Source of the DNA: Piscinibacter lacus
GTDB lineage: Bacteria; Pseudomonadota; Gammaproteobacteria; Burkholderiales; Burkholderiaceae_C
Assembly: GCF_016735685.1 (NCBI RefSeq)
Contig: NZ_JAERRA010000001.1
Coordinates: 558,001 to 622,000, forward strand
Direction of reading: 5' to 3'
Length of the DNA: 64,000 bases
The notes under the pieces are model-generated. The model saw only the letters and a program-made list of their open reading frames with translations, had not been told where the DNA came from and did no database searches. Shown here piece by piece: positions 19,803 through 31,169 of this stretch. Made by a program: the position numbers and the translations under genes. Numbering within the stretch: the first letter of the stretch is position 1; the number at the start of each line of letters is the position of its first letter.

Positions 19803-20360
19803 TCAGCCGTGCAGCCGACTGTTGCGCGGCACGCTGGCGAGCAGGAACTCCATCTGGTCGCTCAGGATGCGCCGGCCGCGCAGGATCATGTCCTCGTGCA
19901 GGCTGGGCACATAGGGCAGGTAGAGCAGGCTCATGCGGGCCTCTTCCGGCATCCGGTTGCCCTTGCGGCCGTTGCAGGCCTTGCAGGCGGTGATGCAGTT
20001 CATCCAGCTGTCGGCGCCGCCGCGGGAGGTCGGCACGATGTGCTCGCGGGTCAGGTCGTCCAGGCCGAAATGCCCGCCGCAGTAGGCGCAGATTTGCCGG
20101 TCGCGCAGGAAGAGCTTGGGGTTGGAGAGGGCCGGCGTGCTGCGCCAGGCCCGGCTGGGCACCGCGCCGCGCACGGCGACGATGGCATGCACCTCGATGC
20201 GCGACTGCCGGCCGCTGCTGCGCTGGATGCCGCCACGCAGCGCCATCACCGCCGGCCCCAGCGTCCAGGCGACGGCATCGCTGGCGTAGAGCGTGGCCGC
20301 TTCGCGCACATTGATCCATGCCTGCGGACGACCGGATACATCGAGCTGTAGCACATCCAT
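19803..20360 (-). CDS. HNH endonuclease-domain protein
   Basis: This 185-residue protein has its C-terminal half built as an HNH nuclease. A zinc-binding CAYCG is followed by DDLTREHIVPTSRGG, with the His of the HNH motif, then NCITACKACNGRKGNRMPEEA with a second CxxC. The N-terminal 80 residues are of unknown role. The ATG at 20360 has GGAG 8 bases before it; the alternative GTG at 20369 overlaps this site. Genes like this are often chromosomal singletons, and the target is not known. It is divergent from the TetR gene and has no methylase or toxin partner next to it. Confidence 0.85.
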   Translation of the reverse strand: MDVLQLDVSGRPQAWINVREAATLYASDAVAWTLGPAVMALRGGIQRSSGRQSRIEVHAIVAVRGAVPSRAWRSTPALSNPKLFLRDRQICAYCGGHFGLDDLTREHIVPTSRGGADSWMNCITACKACNGRKGNRMPEEARMSLLYLPYVPSLHEDMILRGRRILSDQMEFLLASVPRNSRLHG

Positions 20361-20513
20361 CGGGAGCACTCCAATCCCTTGGAGGATAGACGATGCACGG
20401 TGACGGCCTCAAGCGCGGCGGCGCAAGCCCGGGCGCTCCGGGGGGACCCGCCCCGCGAATCGGCGGCCCGGGCGAAATTTCCACCCCAGATCGACCGGAC
20501 TTGGGTAAAAATA

Positions 20514-20525
20514 GAACGATCGTTC
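20514..20525. promoter_or_regulatory. Perfect palindrome, probable TetR-family operator
   Basis: GAACGATCGTTC is a perfect 12-bp inverted repeat, in an AT-rich patch 18 bp before the TetR start codon. Weaker symmetry extends outwards (9 of 12 positions per arm). Position and form suggest the autoregulatory site of the TetR protein, and perhaps also control of the acyl-CoA dehydrogenase operon. Confidence 0.6.
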
Positions 20526-20543
20526 GTTTTATTGCGCCAGCCC

Positions 20544-21188
20544 ATGTCCGCCGCCCATCCGATCAGCCCCAGCCTGGCCGCCAGCCGTCCCCACGGCCCG
20601 CTCAAGGGCCAGCAGACCCGCCTGGTCATCCTGGAGGCAGCCCTGGGCCTGGCCTCGCAGATCGGGCTGGAGGGCCTGTCGATCGGCGCGCTGGCCGAGG
20701 TCACGCAGATGAGCAAGTCCGGCGTCTTCGCGCACTTCGGCTCGCGCGAGGAATTGCAGATCTCGGTGATCCGCGAGTACCACCGCCGCTTCGCCGAGGA
20801 AATCTTCCAGCCCGCCCTGCACGAGCCGCGCGGCCTGCCGCGCCTGCAAGCCCTGTTCGAACGCTGGGTGCAGCGGGTCGCGATCGAGGTCGATTCGGGT
20901 TGCATCTACATCAGCGCCGCCGTCGAGTTCGACGACCGGCCCGGCCCGGTCCGCGAGGCCCTGGTCGGCATGGTCCGCACCTGGCACGAGGCCCTGATCC
21001 GCGCCGCGCGCCTGGCCATCGAAGAAGGCCATCTCCGCCCCGACACCGAGCCCGAGCAACTGCTGTTCGAGCTGCACGGCCTGATCCTCGCCCTGCACCA
21101 CGACGCCCGACTGCTGCGCAGCCCGGGCTCGGTCGAGCGCGCCCGGCGCGGCTTCGCCCGCCTCATCGCTTCGCATGCCGCGGCCTGA
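20544..21188 (+). CDS. TetR-family transcriptional regulator
   Basis: This 214-residue protein has an N-terminal helix-turn-helix (about residues 30-75): TRLVILEAALGLASQIGLEG leads into ALAEVTQMSKSGVFAHFGSREEL, the TetR recognition helix. The C-terminal helical domain would bind a ligand, presumably an acyl-CoA given the neighbours. I chose the ATG at 20544, because the frame upstream of it crosses the palindromic operator. It is followed by the acyl-CoA dehydrogenase gene after 54 bp, so it likely represses this fatty-acid operon and itself. Confidence 0.9.
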   Translation: MSAAHPISPSLAASRPHGPLKGQQTRLVILEAALGLASQIGLEGLSIGALAEVTQMSKSGVFAHFGSREELQISVIREYHRRFAEEIFQPALHEPRGLPRLQALFERWVQRVAIEVDSGCIYISAAVEFDDRPGPVREALVGMVRTWHEALIRAARLAIEEGHLRPDTEPEQLLFELHGLILALHHDARLLRSPGSVERARRGFARLIASHAAA

Positions 21189-21242
21189 GCCGGCGGCCTG
21201 CTTCTTCCCGTCCGTTCCAACCCGCCCCCACGGAGGCCTGCC

Positions 21243-23045
<1,803 letters not shown>

Positions 23046-23083
23046 GTCCCGCCGCACGACGGCCCCCCGAGAGGAGACAGTCC

Positions 23084-23527
23084 ATGATCCGCCCCCTGAT
23101 GGCCAGCCTCGCGCTGCTTGCGTTCAGCGGCCTGGCCGCCGCCCAGTCCACGCCCGTCGGCCTGTGGAAGTCGATCGACGACAAGACCGGCAAGGAACGC
23201 TCGCTGGTGCGCCTTGCCGAGACCGGCGGCCTGCTCGTCGGCCGCATCGAGAAGCGTCTGGACCCGACGGCCAAGCCCGATGCCGTCTGCGGCAAGTGCA
23301 GCGACGACCGCAAGGACAAGCCCATGGACGGCCTGGAGATCATCCGTGGCGTGCAGGCCGCCGGCGACGGCAAGGTCTGGACCGGCGGCCAGATCCTCGA
23401 CCCCGAGGAGGGCAAGACCTACCAGGTCAAGCTGACCCCGGTCGAGGGCGGCAGCAAGCTGGAGGTGCGCGGCTTCATCGGCTTCTCCCTGCTCGGCCGC
23501 ACGCAGACCTGGCTGCGCGTCGAGTGA
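23084..23527 (+). CDS. Secreted DUF2147-domain protein
   Basis: This 147-residue protein has a signal peptide ending at LAAAQS. The mature part starts with the DUF2147 pattern GLWKSIDDKTGKERSLVRL, continues with DPTAKPDAVCGKCSDDRKDKP and MDGLEIIRG, and ends in a short beta-strand region with GRTQTWLRV. The fold is a small lipocalin-like barrel exported to the periplasm, and its function is unknown. It is embedded in the beta-oxidation cluster, 38 bp after the dehydrogenase and 35 bp before the hydroxyacyl-CoA dehydrogenase. A GAGGAG ribosome binding site decides the start. Confidence 0.88.
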   Translation: MIRPLMASLALLAFSGLAAAQSTPVGLWKSIDDKTGKERSLVRLAETGGLLVGRIEKRLDPTAKPDAVCGKCSDDRKDKPMDGLEIIRGVQAAGDGKVWTGGQILDPEEGKTYQVKLTPVEGGSKLEVRGFIGFSLLGRTQTWLRVE

Positions 23528-23562
23528 GCGCCGTCCCACCCCCCTTCCCGCTGGAGCAAGCC

Positions 23563-25971
23563 ATGTCCCGATTCCCCATCCGCCAGGTCGCCGTGCTGGG
23601 CGCCGGCGTGATGGGCGCGCAGATCGCCGCCCATCTGGTCAACGTCCGCGTGCCGGTCGTCCTGTTCGACCTGCCGGCCAAGGAGGGCCCCAAGTCGGGC
23701 ATCGCCCTGGGCGCCATCGAGAAGCTCAAGAAGCTCAAGCCCGCGCCGTTGGGCCTGGCGGCCGAGGCAGGCCGCATCCGCGCGGCCAACTACGAGGACG
23801 ACCTCGCCCTGCTCGGCCAGTGCGACCTGGTGATCGAGGCCATCGCCGAGCGCATGGACTGGAAGCGGGACCTTTATGCCCGCATCGCCGACCATGTCGC
23901 GCCGCATGCCATCCTGGCCAGCAACACCTCGGGCCTGTCCATCGGTGCCCTGGCCCAGGCCCTGCCCGAGGCCCTGCGCCCGCGCTTCTGCGGCGTGCAT
24001 TTCTTCAACCCGCCGCGCTACATGGCGCTGCTGGAGCTGATCCCCACCGCCGGCACCCAGCCCGAGGTGCTGGACACGCTGGAGAGCTTCGCCACCACCT
24101 TCCTCGGCAAGAGCGTCCTGCGGGCCAAGGACACGCCCAACTTCATCGCCAACCGCGTCGGCGTGGCCGGCATGCTGGCCACGATCAAGGAGGCCGAGAC
24201 CTACGGCCTGAGCTATGACGTGGTCGACGACCTGACCGGCAAGAAGCTGGGCCGCGCCAGCAGCGGCACCTTCCGCACCGCTGACGTGGTGGGCCTGGAC
24301 ACGATGGCCCATGTCATCAAGACCCTGCAGGACCAGTTGCCCGACGATCCCTTCGCGCCCAGTTATGCGACGCCGCCGGTGGTCGCCGGCCTGATCGCCC
24401 AGGGCGCCCTGGGCCAGAAGAGCGGCGCCGGCTTCTACAGGAAGGAAGGCAAGGCCATCCTGCGTCTGGACCCGGCCACGGCCAGCTATGTGCCGGCCGG
24501 CGGCAAGGCCGACGAGCTGGTCGCCCGCATCCTCAAGAAGGCGCCGGCCGAGCGCCTGAAGCTGCTGCGCGAAAGCAAGAACCCGCAGGCCCAGTTCCTG
24601 TGGGCGCTGCTGCGCGATGGCTTCCATTACGCGGCCGTGCACCTGGCCACCATCGCCGAGACCGCGCGCGATGTGGACTTCGCCCTGCGCTGGGGCTTCG
24701 GCCACCAGCAGGGCCCCTTCGAGCTCTGGCAGCAGGCCGGCTGGACGCAGGTCGCGCAATGGGTGCAGGCCGACATCGAGGCCGGCAAGGCCCTGTCCAG
24801 CGCCCCGCTGCCCTCCTGGGTGACGGACGGCCCGGTGGCCGAGCGTGGCGGCGTGCACCAGGCCGAGGGCTCGTGGAGCCCCAGCGCCGGCGCCTTCGTG
24901 CCGCCGCGCAGCCTGCCGGTCTATGCCCGCCAGGCCTTCCCCGAGACGGTCGCCGGCAGCGGCGCCACGCCGGCGCTCAAGGCCGGCACGGAGGTCTTCA
25001 AGACCGAGGAGCTGCGCGTCTGGACGCTGGACGGCGAGGTGCTGATCGCCAGCATCACCGCCAAGCTGCACCTGATCAGCCCCGAGGTGGTGGCCGGCCT
25101 GATGCGGGCCGTGGACGTGGCCGAGCGCGATTTCCAGGGCCTGGTGATCTGGTCGCCCGACGAGATGTTCTCGGCCGGCGCCAACCTCGAAGCCCTGATG
25201 CCCGTCTTCATGAAGCACGGCAGCAAGGGCATCGCCCCGGAAGAGAAGAAGCTGCAAGACCTGATGCTGCGCGTGCGCTATGCCCAGGTGCCGGTGGTGG
25301 CCGCCATCCGCGGCATCGCCCTGGGCGGCGGTTGCGAGCTGCTGGTGCACTGCGCCCGGCGCGTGGCGGCGATGGAGAGCTACATCGGCCTGGTCGAGGT
25401 CGGCGTGGGCCTGCTGCCCGGCGCGGGCGGACTCACCTACATCGCCCGCCGCGCGGCCGAGCGGGCGCTGGCCGTGCATGGCAGCGTCGGCCCCGGCACC
25501 GACCTGCTGCCCTTCCTGAAGACCGGCTTCGAGGCGGCGGCCATGGCCAAGGTCGGCACCAGCGCGCTGGAAAGCCGCGAGCTGGGCTACTTGCTCGACA
25601 GCGACGTGATCGTGCCGCACAAGGACGAGCTGCTCTTCGTGGCCAGCCAGCAGGTGCGCGCCCTGGCCTCGGCCGGCTACCGCCCGCCGGTGGCCCAGCC
25701 CTTCCCGGCGGCCGGCCGCAGTGTGCTGGCCACGATTCGCGGCCAGCTTGCCAACCTGCGCGACGGCGGGATGATCAGCGCCCACGACCAGCACATCGCC
25801 ACCCTGATCGCCGAGGTGCTGTGCGGCGGCGACGTGGACCCGGGCAGCCTGATCACCGAGGACTACCTGATGAGCCTGGAACGCCAGCGCTTCTGCGCCC
25901 TGCTCGACCAGCCCAAGACCCAGGAACGGATCATGGGGATGCTGAGCACCGGCAAGCCCGTCCGGAATTGA
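23563..25971 (+). CDS. 3-hydroxyacyl-CoA dehydrogenase/enoyl-CoA hydratase fusion (FadN type)
   Basis: This 802-residue protein carries two steps of beta-oxidation. The N-terminal half is the NAD-dependent dehydrogenase with VLGAGVMGAQIAAH (about residues 10-24) and the catalytic HFFNPPRYM region. The C-terminal 300 residues are a crotonase with IALGGGCELLVHC and YIGLVEVGVGLLPGAGG, which keep both catalytic Glu residues. This order is the reverse of E. coli FadB and matches Bacillus FadN-like proteins. The ATG at 23563 starts the Rossmann fold directly; the frame upstream overlaps the DUF2147 gene. A thiolase follows after 139 bp. Confidence 0.93.
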   Translation: MSRFPIRQVAVLGAGVMGAQIAAHLVNVRVPVVLFDLPAKEGPKSGIALGAIEKLKKLKPAPLGLAAEAGRIRAANYEDDLALLGQCDLVIEAIAERMDWKRDLYARIADHVAPHAILASNTSGLSIGALAQALPEALRPRFCGVHFFNPPRYMALLELIPTAGTQPEVLDTLESFATTFLGKSVLRAKDTPNFIANRVGVAGMLATIKEAETYGLSYDVVDDLTGKKLGRASSGTFRTADVVGLDTMAHVIKTLQDQLPDDPFAPSYATPPVVAGLIAQGALGQKSGAGFYRKEGKAILRLDPATASYVPAGGKADELVARILKKAPAERLKLLRESKNPQAQFLWALLRDGFHYAAVHLATIAETARDVDFALRWGFGHQQGPFELWQQAGWTQVAQWVQADIEAGKALSSAPLPSWVTDGPVAERGGVHQAEGSWSPSAGAFVPPRSLPVYARQAFPETVAGSGATPALKAGTEVFKTEELRVWTLDGEVLIASITAKLHLISPEVVAGLMRAVDVAERDFQGLVIWSPDEMFSAGANLEALMPVFMKHGSKGIAPEEKKLQDLMLRVRYAQVPVVAAIRGIALGGGCELLVHCARRVAAMESYIGLVEVGVGLLPGAGGLTYIARRAAERALAVHGSVGPGTDLLPFLKTGFEAAAMAKVGTSALESRELGYLLDSDVIVPHKDELLFVASQQVRALASAGYRPPVAQPFPAAGRSVLATIRGQLANLRDGGMISAHDQHIATLIAEVLCGGDVDPGSLITEDYLMSLERQRFCALLDQPKTQERIMGMLSTGKPVRN

Positions 25972-25996
25972 CCCACCCCCGAAGCGCCTGCGGCGC

Positions 25997-26046
25997 GCCC
26001 CCTCCAGGGGGCGCCGCGGGCGGACCGGCGGAGCCGAATCCGCCGC
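25997..26046 (+). repeat. Dispersed GC-rich intergenic repeat, copy 1
   Basis: This 50-bp element follows the stop codon of the preceding gene. It begins with the inverted repeat GCCCCCTCCAGGGGGC and continues with a conserved stretch containing GGACCGGCGGAGCCG. It matches the element at 63562-63611 at 44 of 50 positions, in the same orientation relative to the upstream gene. Confidence 0.85.
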
Positions 26047-26110
26047 GGCCGCTGGAAGCCCTTTTCCGCGAGATGCACAGCCGGGTTGAAGCCCCGGCGA
26101 GGAGCTCACG

Positions 26111-27337
26111 ATGAAACAACTGCAAGACGCCTACATCGTCGCCGCCACCCGCACCCCCATCGGCAAGGCCGGGCGGGGCGCCTTCCGCAGCATGCGGCCG
26201 GACGACCTGCTGGTTGCCGCCCTCCAGGGCGCCCTGCGCCAGGTGCCGACGCTGGACCCGAAGGCCATCGAGGACGCCGTCATCGGCTGCGCCATGCCCG
26301 AGGCCGAGCAGGGCCTGAACATGGCCCGCCTGGCGGTGATGCTGGCGGGGCTGCCGAACTCGGTCGGCGGCGTCACCGTCAACCGCTTCTGCGCCAGCGG
26401 CCTGACCGCCATCCAGATGGCCGCCGACCGCATCCGCGTCGGCGAGGCCGACCTGATGATCGCCGGCGGCGCCGAGAGCATGAGCCTGGTGCCCATGAGC
26501 GGCCACAAGCCTTCCTTCAACCCGGCCGTGTTCGAGAAGGACGAGAACATCGGCCTGGCCTACGGCATGGGCATGACGGCCGAGAAGGTCGCGCAGCAGT
26601 GGAAGGTCAGCCGCGAGGCGCAGGACGCCTTTGCCCTGGCCAGCCACGAGAAGGCGCTGAAGGCCCAGGCGGCGGGCGAGTTCGCCGACGAGATCACGCC
26701 CATCGAGGTGGTCGAGCGCCTGCCCAACCTGGCCGAGGGCAGCGTCACCCTGCGCACCCGCACCGTGAGCCTGGACGAAGGCCCGCGCGCGGACACCTCG
26801 CTGGCTGGCCTGGCCAAGCTGCGCTCCGCCTTTGCCGCGCCCAAGGACCCGAGCGGCCAGGCCACCGGCCTGGGCAGCGTGACGGCCGGCAACAGCTCGC
26901 AGACCAGCGACGGCGCCGGCGCCCTGATCCTGGCCAGCGAAGCCGCGATCAAGACCCACGGCCTGACGCCGCTGGCCCGCTTCGTCGGCTATGCCAACAA
27001 GGGCGTGCCGCCCGAGATCATGGGCATCGGCCCCATTGAGGCCATTCCGGCGGTCCTGAAGCGCGCCGGCCTGACGCAGGAGCAGATGGACTGGATCGAG
27101 CTGAACGAGGCCTTTGCCGCGCAGTCGCTGGCGGTGCTGGACACGCTCAAGCTCGACCCGTCCAAGGTCAACCCCCTGGGCGGCGCCATCGCCCTGGGCC
27201 ACCCGCTGGGCGCCACCGGCGCGATCCGTGCGGCCACCGTCATCCACGCCCTGCGCCGCCGTCAGCTCAAGTACGGCATGGTGACCATGTGCATCGGCAC
27301 CGGCCAGGGGGCGGCGGGCATCTTCGAGCGCGTCTGA
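26111..27337 (+). CDS. fadA: Acetyl-CoA acyltransferase (thiolase)
   Basis: This 408-residue thiolase releases acetyl-CoA from 3-ketoacyl-CoA, the last step of the cycle. All catalytic residues are seen: the acyl-accepting Cys94 in NRFCASGL, His364 in GHPLGATG, and Cys394 in CIGTGQG. It starts with the usual DAYIVAATRTPIGK. The ribosome binding site GAGGAG is 7 bases before the ATG. Coming directly after the dehydrogenase/hydratase fusion, it completes a full beta-oxidation spiral. The symbol is given by role; degradative FadA and biosynthetic PhbA-type thiolases are hard to separate, but the context favours degradation. Confidence 0.92.
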   Translation: MKQLQDAYIVAATRTPIGKAGRGAFRSMRPDDLLVAALQGALRQVPTLDPKAIEDAVIGCAMPEAEQGLNMARLAVMLAGLPNSVGGVTVNRFCASGLTAIQMAADRIRVGEADLMIAGGAESMSLVPMSGHKPSFNPAVFEKDENIGLAYGMGMTAEKVAQQWKVSREAQDAFALASHEKALKAQAAGEFADEITPIEVVERLPNLAEGSVTLRTRTVSLDEGPRADTSLAGLAKLRSAFAAPKDPSGQATGLGSVTAGNSSQTSDGAGALILASEAAIKTHGLTPLARFVGYANKGVPPEIMGIGPIEAIPAVLKRAGLTQEQMDWIELNEAFAAQSLAVLDTLKLDPSKVNPLGGAIALGHPLGATGAIRAATVIHALRRRQLKYGMVTMCIGTGQGAAGIFERV

Positions 27338-27379
27338 ACCCCGGCGCCCGGCCCGGCCGGGCGACACTCCGTCCCCGCC

Positions 27380-27408
27380 AGCCCGCCCCGCGCGGGCTTT
27401 CCGTTTCT
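27380..27408 (+). terminator. Intrinsic terminator after the thiolase gene
   Basis: The 7-bp stem AGCCCGC (27380-27386) with GCGGGCT (27392-27398) has a 5-base loop and is followed by TTTCCGTTT. It lies 43 bp beyond the thiolase stop and 27 bp before the next gene. Confidence 0.75.
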
Positions 27409-27434
27409 GCCCGGCCCGGGCCCAAGGACCCTCC

Positions 27435-28199
27435 ATGAGCGAGCTGCTGCGCCACACCGAAGACGGCGTCCTCACCCTGACGCTGAACCGACTCGACAAG
27501 AAGAACGCGCTGAATGCGGCCCTCTATGCCGCCCTGGCCGATGCGCTGGACGAAGCGGCCGCTGCGGCCGACACCCGCGTCGTGCTGATCCAGGGGCATG
27601 AGCAGGTCTTCTGCGCCGGCAACGACCTGTCCGACTTCCTGCAATCGCCCGAGATCGGCGGCGACACGCCGGTGCTGCGCTTCCTGCACGCGATCGCGAC
27701 CTTCCCCAAGCCCCTGGTCGCCGCGGTGGCCGGCCCGGCGGTGGGCGTGGGCACGACGATGCTGCTGCACTGCGACCTGGTCTATGCCGGCGACAACGCC
27801 GTCTTCAGCCTGCCCTTCGTCAACCTGGGCCTCTGCCCCGAGGCGGCCTCCAGCCTGCTGCTGCCGCGGCTTTGGGGCCACCCGCGCGCCGCCGAGGCCC
27901 TGCTGCTGGCCGAGCCCTTCGGTGTCGAGCAGGCCTTCGAGCGCGGCCTGGTCAACCGCATCGTGCCGCCCAATGAACTGAATGCCTTCGCCGCCGTGAT
28001 GGCGCGCAAGCTGGCGAGCAAGCCGCTGGCCTCGCTGGTCGAGACCAAGCGCCTGATGAAGGCCGCCGATGCGCCGGCCCTGCAGCAGCGCCTGGCCGAG
28101 GAGGTCGTCGTCTTCGGCCGCATGCTCAAGGAGCCTGCCGCGAAGGAGGCCTTCACCGCCTTCCTCGAAAAGCGCCGACCCGACTTCAGCCGCTGCTGA
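27435..28199 (+). CDS. Enoyl-CoA hydratase/isomerase family protein
   Basis: This 254-residue crotonase-fold protein has the N-terminal LTLNRLDKKNAL segment and the oxyanion-hole region FCAGNDLSDF. In the next core motif, AGPAVGVGTTMLLHCDLVYA, the first of the two hydratase Glu positions is not acidic. LGLCPEAASSLLLP keeps the second Glu. A single Glu is typical of the delta3,delta2-enoyl-CoA isomerase branch, so an isomerase role for unsaturated fatty acids is plausible. It lies downstream of the thiolase after a terminator, so it may be a separate unit. Confidence 0.88.
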   Translation: MSELLRHTEDGVLTLTLNRLDKKNALNAALYAALADALDEAAAAADTRVVLIQGHEQVFCAGNDLSDFLQSPEIGGDTPVLRFLHAIATFPKPLVAAVAGPAVGVGTTMLLHCDLVYAGDNAVFSLPFVNLGLCPEAASSLLLPRLWGHPRAAEALLLAEPFGVEQAFERGLVNRIVPPNELNAFAAVMARKLASKPLASLVETKRLMKAADAPALQQRLAEEVVVFGRMLKEPAAKEAFTAFLEKRRPDFSRC

Positions 28200-28239
28200 G
28201 CCGCCCCCGGGCGCCGCTGCGGCGGCCCCCGGGCCGACA

Positions 28240-29616
<1,377 letters not shown>

Positions 29617-29693
29617 GCCGGCGGCCCCTCGCTGCCTGCTGCGCGATCGCTGCCGTCTGCCCCCCGCTCAGCCCCGCCCGCCCCGCCCCCAGC

Positions 29694-30623
29694 ATGCCGG
29701 CTGCCGCCCCCGTCCTCTCACCGCAGCCCGTCGCGCCGGGCGCCATTCCGGCCCGGCCGGCCGACTGGCCGGGCTGCGGCACCCCGCAGCCGCCCGCGCG
29801 CCTGGCCGTGGTGGCCGATCTGCACGGCAACTTGCCGGCGCTGGAGGCGCTGGAGGCGCGGCTGGCCGCCGAGGGCATCGCCCAGGCGGTGCTGCTGGGT
29901 GACCAGCTCGCCGGCCCGCTCTGGCCGGCCGAGACGGCTGCCCGCCTGGCCCGGCTCGGTTGGCCTGCCCTGGCTGGTAACCATGAGCGGCAGATGCTGG
30001 CGGTGGCGGGCCGCGGGCCGAGGGCGCAGCCGGCCCATCCGCGCTCGGCCGACGCGCTGGCGGTGGCCCGGCTCGACCGCCCGGCGCTCGATGCCCTGCT
30101 GGCGCTGCCGGTGCGCGCGGCCTGGGGCGAGGTCTGGGCCTGCCACGGCACGCCGGCCAGCGATGTGCAGATGCTGCTGCACAGCGTCGACGACCCCGCC
30201 TGCGGCGGCGGCCCCGCGCCGCGCCCGGCGAGCGAGGCCGAGCTGCGCGCCCGGCTCGGCCCCTGGGCGCGGCCGCAGTCGGCTGGCGGACCGGCTGTTG
30301 TCCTCTGCGGCCACAGCCACCTGCCCGCCTGCCGTACCCTGCCCGGCGGTCCGCTGCTGCTCAACCCCGGCAGCCTCGGCCTGCCGGCCTACGACGACGA
30401 CCTGCCGCATCCTCATGGGGTGGAAACCGGCAGCCCGCAGGCCCGTTGGGCACTGCTCAGCCGGGGCGCCGACGGCACCTGGCGGGCCGAGCTGCGCACC
30501 CTGGATTACGACCACCCAGCCGCAGCCGCGCGCGCCGAGGCCAGCGGCCGCGGCGACTGGGCCGATGCCCTGCGCAGCGGGCGCGTCGGCCGCCGCGAGT
30601 CCGAGGTGCTCGGCCCGGCTTGA
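29694..30623 (+). CDS. Metallophosphoesterase family protein (YfcE/MJ0936-like)
   Basis: This 309-residue protein has the complete order of calcineurin-like metal ligands: VADLHGN (near residue 42), LLGDQ, AGNHERQ, and CGHSHLP near the C-terminal third. NPGSLGLP after that is the hallmark of the YfcE/MJ0936 group. It is a cytoplasmic phosphatase or phosphodiesterase of unknown substrate. The first 35 residues are Pro- and Ala-rich, and the start at 29694 is uncertain for that reason. It lies 77 bp after radA. Confidence 0.82.
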   Translation: MPAAAPVLSPQPVAPGAIPARPADWPGCGTPQPPARLAVVADLHGNLPALEALEARLAAEGIAQAVLLGDQLAGPLWPAETAARLARLGWPALAGNHERQMLAVAGRGPRAQPAHPRSADALAVARLDRPALDALLALPVRAAWGEVWACHGTPASDVQMLLHSVDDPACGGGPAPRPASEAELRARLGPWARPQSAGGPAVVLCGHSHLPACRTLPGGPLLLNPGSLGLPAYDDDLPHPHGVETGSPQARWALLSRGADGTWRAELRTLDYDHPAAAARAEASGRGDWADALRSGRVGRRESEVLGPA

Positions 30624-30673
30624 GCGGCTGGGCTGCGATCCTCTCCCCTCATGCCCCCTGGAGCCCCGTTTCC

Positions 30674-31129
30674 ATGAATCCCCGCATCGGCTGGCTGCTG
30701 GCCGCCCTGTTCAGCGTGCTCGCCATCGCCCAGTTCGGCTGGCAGGGCGCGGTCTTCGCGACCACCCTGGTCGTGTTCTGGTTGCTGCTGCAATTCAGCC
30801 GCACCGTGCGTGCGCTGAAGGTCGCGGCGGGCCGGCCGGTGGGCCGCATCGTCAGCGCCCCCGATCTGCTGCCGCGCCTGCGCCCCGGCCTGCCGCTGGC
30901 CGATCTTCTGCTGCGCACCCGCAGCCTGGGCGCCAAGGCCGACTGGCCGGCCGCGGCCGGCGAGCCCGCCGAAACCGAGGATCCGCAGTCGCCCGGTGCC
31001 GGCGTCTACTTGTGGACCGATGCCTCCGGTCACCGGCTGCGCGTGGCCCTGCACAAGGGCCGGGTGAGCCGCTGGCGGCTGGAGCCGGCGGGCGAGGCGG
31101 TCGAGGTTGCGGCGCCACCTGCCGCCTGA
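30674..31129 (+). CDS. Small membrane protein of unknown function
   Basis: In this 151-residue protein, two adjacent membrane segments span about residues 5-42 (WLLAALFSVLAIAQFG and AVFATTLVVFWLLLQFS). A basic cytoplasmic part of about 105 residues follows, ending in a predicted beta-rich stretch (GVYLWTDASGHRLRVALHKG). I do not recognise a named family. The ATG at 30674 begins directly with the first membrane segment. The stop is 40 bp before the lipase gene, so the two are probably co-transcribed. Confidence 0.7.
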   Translation: MNPRIGWLLAALFSVLAIAQFGWQGAVFATTLVVFWLLLQFSRTVRALKVAAGRPVGRIVSAPDLLPRLRPGLPLADLLLRTRSLGAKADWPAAAGEPAETEDPQSPGAGVYLWTDASGHRLRVALHKGRVSRWRLEPAGEAVEVAAPPAA

Positions 31130-31169
31130 GTGGGGGCGCTGCGCCTCCAGCCGCCCAAGGCATGTCCCT

